Assembly (NCBI RefSeq): GCF_001886815.1
Contig: NZ_CP018099.1
Span: 372,001-436,000, forward strand
Direction of reading: 5' to 3'
From: Caldithrix abyssi DSM 13497
GTDB taxonomy: Bacteria > Calditrichota > Calditrichia > Calditrichales > Calditrichaceae
Length of the DNA stretch: 64,000 nt
Of the stretch, positions 61,138 to 64,000 are shown in pieces. Numbering within the stretch: position 1 is the first letter of the stretch; each line of letters starts with the position of its first letter. The translations under genes were made by a program, and so were the position numbers. Under the pieces are notes generated by a model, which saw only the letters and a program-made list of their open reading frames with translations, had not been told where the DNA came from and made no database searches.

Positions 61138-63478
61138 CTGGACCTGGCACACACTTGACACAGGGGGAATAATTTGTTAAATTTTCTACATGCAAATATA
61201 TGGGAAAATTTTTAGCGAACCAATATTAAAACGTATTAATGCGATCATTGCCCGGCAGCCGCAGATATCTCGTAGGAAATTATCACGAGAGGTATGCGAA
61301 CTGATGGACTGGAAATCTCCCAATGGGAAATTCCAGGAGATGAGCTGCCGTAAAGCCTTATTAGAGCTGGATCGGCGCGGTTTAATCAAATTACCAGAAC
61401 GAAAAAAAAGCTATGCTTTTGAAAAAAAGAAAAAGCGTAAGCTTGATGTTCCAATCGCCTCCATTGAAGGCCATTTATCGGTTTTAGGCGAAATTGTAAT
61501 CGAGCCGATCAAAAGCCGCTACAGCAAGGATTCGCGCGCATGGTTTCAGTTAATAGAGAATTTCCATTACCTTAAAAGCGCAAAACTTTGTGGCGCTCAG
61601 ATTCGCTATATTGTAAAAAGCGAGAAGTATGGCTATATTGGCGCTTTAGGCTTTAGTTCAGCGACTTATAAATTACGAGCCAGGGATGCCTATATTGGCT
61701 GGAGCGAAAAGGCGCGAAGGGAGAATATCCAGTATGTGATCAGTAATGATCGTTTTTTGATCGTACCTACGGTTAAGGTCAAGAATCTGGCTTCATTTCT
61801 GTTGAGTAAAGCCTTGCAGCGTATTGGAACCGATTGGGAGAGTCGTTATGGTTATCGCCCGGTTTTGGTGGAAAGTTATGTGGATTCTAGTGTTTTCAAA
61901 GGCATCGGTTACCTGGCTTCCAACTGGCTTTATGTAGGAAATACCAGCGGTCGTCGTGACGGTATCGCCAAAAAGGTATTTCTTTATCCATTGCAAAGGA
62001 ACTGGCGAAAGATTTTGTGTCAGGAGAGTGCGGACGGTTTAGGCCAAGGACGATTAATCAAAGACTCATCGAATTGGGCGGAGCGGGAATTTGGCAGCAT
62101 TCGCTTATATGACAATCGTCTCAAACAGCGTTTGTACGCCATAGCGGATGACTTTTACAACAAGCCGCAGGCCAACATTCCGGAGGCCTGTGGTGGTAAG
62201 GCGCGCACGATGGGCGCCTATCGATTTTTTCAAAACGAGAAGGTAACCATGGATATTATTTTAGATGCACATACCGAGGCGACGATAGATCGCATAAAAG
62301 AACACAAGGTGGTTTTAGCGCCTCAGGACACGACCATTTTAGACTACAGCACGCATCCCATGACCAAAGACTTGGGGCCGACAAGCCATATAGATCACCA
62401 GAGCATTGGCTTGATTTTACATGATACATTGGCCTTTAGTGAGGATGGCACGCCGTTAGGCGTATTGGATGCCCAGGTATGGGCTCGTGATCCGAAGGAT
62501 CGAGGCAAGACGCGTCGTCGGAAGGAATTACCCATTGAGCAAAAAGAGAGTATGAAATGGTTACGTAGTTATCGCCGGGTCAACGAGATCGCTAAGTTAT
62601 GTCCGGAGACGCTTATCGTAAGCGTGGGCGATCGAGAGGCGGATATCTACGAATTATTTCATGAGGCTCAAAGGAAAGATAGCAAGGCAGGACTTTTGGT
62701 ACGCGTGGGCAAGCGCCGCAATCGCAAAGTGGCCGGAATTGATCTGTGGGATTACATGTCCAGTCAAGAAGAGCGCGGTCAATTTCAAATTCATGTTCCT
62801 CGTAGGGGCAATATCAGGGCTCGTGAGGCCAAGATGTCCTTGCGTTATTCGTCGATAGACTTAGAACCGCCGAAACGATTTTCGTCCTCTAAGCCCATTA
62901 AGGTGTGGGCTGTTTATATCCGAGAGGTCGATCCGCCAGCTGATATTAAGAGTCCAATAGAGTGGATGTTATTGACCACGGTGTCGGTAGAGAATTTTAC
63001 TGATGCCTATCAACGAGTGCAGTGGTACACTCGTCGTTGGGGTATCGAGATATATCATCGAACGCTCAAGAGCGGCTGCCGCATAAAAGATCGTCAATTA
63101 GGCAGTGCGGATCGTTTAGAGACGGCCTTAGCCGTGGATATGGTTGTAGCCTGGCGCATTTATCATATGACCATGTTAGGTCGTGAAATACCGGATTCGC
63201 CGGCGAGCGTATTTTTCAAAGAAGAGGAATGGAAAGCGTTGTATTGCTATGTGCATAAGACGCCCATAGCGCCGGAGGAGCCGATGAGTTTACGAGAAGC
63301 CATCCGTATGGTAGGTCAGATCGGAGGCCATTTAGGCAGAAAGAGTGATGGCGAGCCTGGCACAGTAACGCTCTGGCGAGGAATACAGCGATTGGATACG
63401 GCAACCGAGATGTATATTATTTTTACTTCAAGCCGAGACGGCCCATAACCCACGGTGCTATGTGTGGGTAAAGGTCAG
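61138..63478 (+). mobile_element. Tn5-like insertion sequence encoding a DruA-Tn5 fusion transposase
   Basis: 2341 bp flanked by a 9-bp target duplication CGATTTTCG (61129-61137 and 63479-63487). The left end reads CTGGACCTGGCACACACTT; the right end, inverted, reads CTGACCTTTACCCACACAT. Both resemble the 19-bp outside end of IS50 (CTGACTCTTATACACAAGT), and 9 bp is the Tn5 duplication length. The insertion is in the loop of a CCCTCTCCC / GGGAGAGGG palindrome. Confidence 0.85.
61190..63448 (+). CDS. DruA-like (DUF4338) domain fused to Tn5/IS4-family transposase
   Basis: 752 aa. Residues 1-75 look like a small helical DNA-binding region. Residues about 90-275 match DUF4338/DruA: YSKDSRAWFQLIENFHYLKS, GAQIRYIVKSEKYGYIGALG, RDAYIGWSEKARRENIQYVI, NLASFLLSKALQRIGTDW and GYRPVLVESYVD. 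Residues about 290-740 are a Tn5-type transposase: NWAEREFGSIRLYDNRLKQR and MGAYRFFQNEKV, with the catalytic triad D380 (QDTTILDY), D481 (VGDREADIYE) and E620 (RRWGIEIYHRTLKSG). DruA is a protein of the Druantia anti-phage system, but its domain also occurs with transposases. No other Druantia gene is present, so this is a mobile element. A weak ribosome site precedes ATG 61190. Confidence 0.9.
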   Translation: MQIYGKIFSEPILKRINAIIARQPQISRRKLSREVCELMDWKSPNGKFQEMSCRKALLELDRRGLIKLPERKKSYAFEKKKKRKLDVPIASIEGHLSVLGEIVIEPIKSRYSKDSRAWFQLIENFHYLKSAKLCGAQIRYIVKSEKYGYIGALGFSSATYKLRARDAYIGWSEKARRENIQYVISNDRFLIVPTVKVKNLASFLLSKALQRIGTDWESRYGYRPVLVESYVDSSVFKGIGYLASNWLYVGNTSGRRDGIAKKVFLYPLQRNWRKILCQESADGLGQGRLIKDSSNWAEREFGSIRLYDNRLKQRLYAIADDFYNKPQANIPEACGGKARTMGAYRFFQNEKVTMDIILDAHTEATIDRIKEHKVVLAPQDTTILDYSTHPMTKDLGPTSHIDHQSIGLILHDTLAFSEDGTPLGVLDAQVWARDPKDRGKTRRRKELPIEQKESMKWLRSYRRVNEIAKLCPETLIVSVGDREADIYELFHEAQRKDSKAGLLVRVGKRRNRKVAGIDLWDYMSSQEERGQFQIHVPRRGNIRAREAKMSLRYSSIDLEPPKRFSSSKPIKVWAVYIREVDPPADIKSPIEWMLLTTVSVENFTDAYQRVQWYTRRWGIEIYHRTLKSGCRIKDRQLGSADRLETALAVDMVVAWRIYHMTMLGREIPDSPASVFFKEEEWKALYCYVHKTPIAPEEPMSLREAIRMVGQIGGHLGRKSDGEPGTVTLWRGIQRLDTATEMYIIFTSSRDGP

Positions 63479-63487
63479 CGATTTTCG

Positions 63488-63884
63488 GGAGAGGGGGCAG
63501 GGGGTGAGGGCTAATGTAATGTTTTCCATGATTTTAAATAATTATACATTTAATTTCTCTTTTGAGACCCCCCCCGGGAGCAATTGTGCCGATTTGCTTA
63601 GCTTTGGTCTCAGAATAATTTGTTTAATCTTTTTCTGAGATTATTTGCTCAATCTGCGAGAAAATTTTTTGGCGAACGTTGCGGTTGTTTTTGGTTGGGG
63701 CCTGGAAAGGAAGCGCTGAAAACATCCGCGGTGGGGAAATCCGCCGTGATTGGTGTTGATAATTAGATTTGTTGCGCTTTTAATCTTTTTTTAAATTCAT
63801 TTCTGACAAGTTTAAAAACGGATTAAAAAAAAAGAATATTGTATCATAGAAAAATTTTAAACATCATAATAGGAAGAAATCCAT
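63488..63884. repeat. Intergenic region with inverted copy of dispersed repeat
   Basis: 63488-63530 is the right half of the CCCTCTCCC-type palindrome (AGGGGGCAGGGGGTGAGGG). 63616-63700 is an inverted copy of the AT-rich dispersed repeat. The last 180 bp are AT-rich and must hold the promoter of the sigma factor gene; AGGAAG lies at 63871-63876. Confidence 0.5.
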
Positions 63885-64000
63885 TTGGACGAACAGGAAA
63901 TAGTTCAACGGGCAAAGAACGGCGATCGGGCGGCGCTGGCCCAACTGGTTAATAAATACAGTGATCGGATCTACAACCTGGCGCTGCGCATTCTGCGTCG
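63885..64000 (+). CDS. ECF-type RNA polymerase sigma factor, N-terminal fragment
   Basis: Frame from TTG 63885 open to the window edge. It reads LDEQEIVQRAKNGDRAALAQ, then LVNKYSDRIYNLALRILRR, which is the start of region 2 of sigma70-family ECF factors. AGGAAG lies nine bases upstream. Only 38 residues are visible, so the subgroup cannot be told. Confidence 0.85.
   Translation, partial: MDEQEIVQRAKNGDRAALAQLVNKYSDRIYNLALRILR

Noticed and set aside
61190-63448. Druantia anti-phage system
   Set aside because: Only a DruA-like domain is present, fused to a transposase within clear IS ends; no druB-E or helicase genes are found.

Overview
The window looks like a chromosomal segment of an anaerobic, respiratory Gram-negative bacterium. 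It encodes outer-membrane beta-barrels, FadL-type transporters, lipoproteins and periplasmic multiheme cytochromes. The gene mix (multiheme respiration, a bacterial microcompartment (BMC), B12-dependent ribonucleotide reductase, many intergenic repeats) and the protein style suggest a member of the Calditrichota such as Caldithrix. That is an inference from memory of gene content; there is no rRNA or other taxonomic marker here.

Region 1 (1-13.9 kb) is an electron-transfer block. On the minus strand lie a two-domain rhodanese lipoprotein, an eleven-haem lipoprotein cytochrome interrupted by one in-frame UGA, an outer-membrane barrel and a second multiheme cytochrome cut by the window edge. 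This resembles the porin-cytochrome 'ext' conduits of metal reducers. Divergently there is a PAS-AAA-Fis sigma54 activator. The shared intergenic region has sigma54-type promoters facing both ways and three inverted-repeat operators. Downstream is a plus-strand series: NifX-like protein, Tat-exported HybA-like ferredoxin, NrfD/HybB-like quinol-oxidising membrane protein, 13-haem cytochrome, a histidine kinase with haem-c motifs in its periplasmic sensor, and two receiver proteins with GcvH-like domains. The likely overall path is quinol to periplasmic haems to an outer-membrane conduit, with haem-based sensing.

Region 2 (14.7-21.3 kb) holds ordinary genes: EF-G2, a HIT protein, imidazolonepropionase and a CocE-type hydrolase. 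Region 3 (21.4-29 kb) is a BMC operon: a BMC-H protein with a winged-helix-like tail, a ParA/McdA-type ATPase, a EutQ-N-like protein, phosphotransacetylase, two nearly identical BMC-H proteins, a CoA-acylating aldehyde dehydrogenase, EutJ-like and PduS-like proteins and a PduT-like BMC-T. No signature enzyme, alcohol dehydrogenase or pentameric vertex protein is seen.

Region 4 (29-33.7 kb) is repeat-rich: a tandem array of about 219 bp, MITE-like inverted repeats, an orphan ABC ATPase and an IS1182-like element. Region 5 (33.7-58.8 kb) is mostly minus strand: split class II ribonucleotide reductase with a cobalamin adenosyltransferase, a class III cyclase, a carbamoyltransferase/SxtJ/DUF5989 trio, a Spy/ZraP-like protein, a non-coding stretch with a mannanase relic, two FadL-SGNH lipoprotein pairs, GlgC, an ArsC/Spx-like protein, a beta-lactamase-family hydrolase, a GGDEF-EAL protein, an oxidoreductase, DUF2147, UPF0489 and thioredoxin reductase. 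Region 6 (58.8-64 kb) has a second, inverted copy of the IS1182-like element, then an IS whose transposase fuses a DruA-like (DUF4338) domain to a Tn5-type transposase, and finally the start of an ECF sigma factor.

The best leads are the probable selenocysteine multiheme cytochrome with a SECIS-like hairpin, the divergent sigma54 control region, the BMC-H/winged-helix protein next to ParA, and the DruA-Tn5 transposon with readable ends and 9-bp target duplication.
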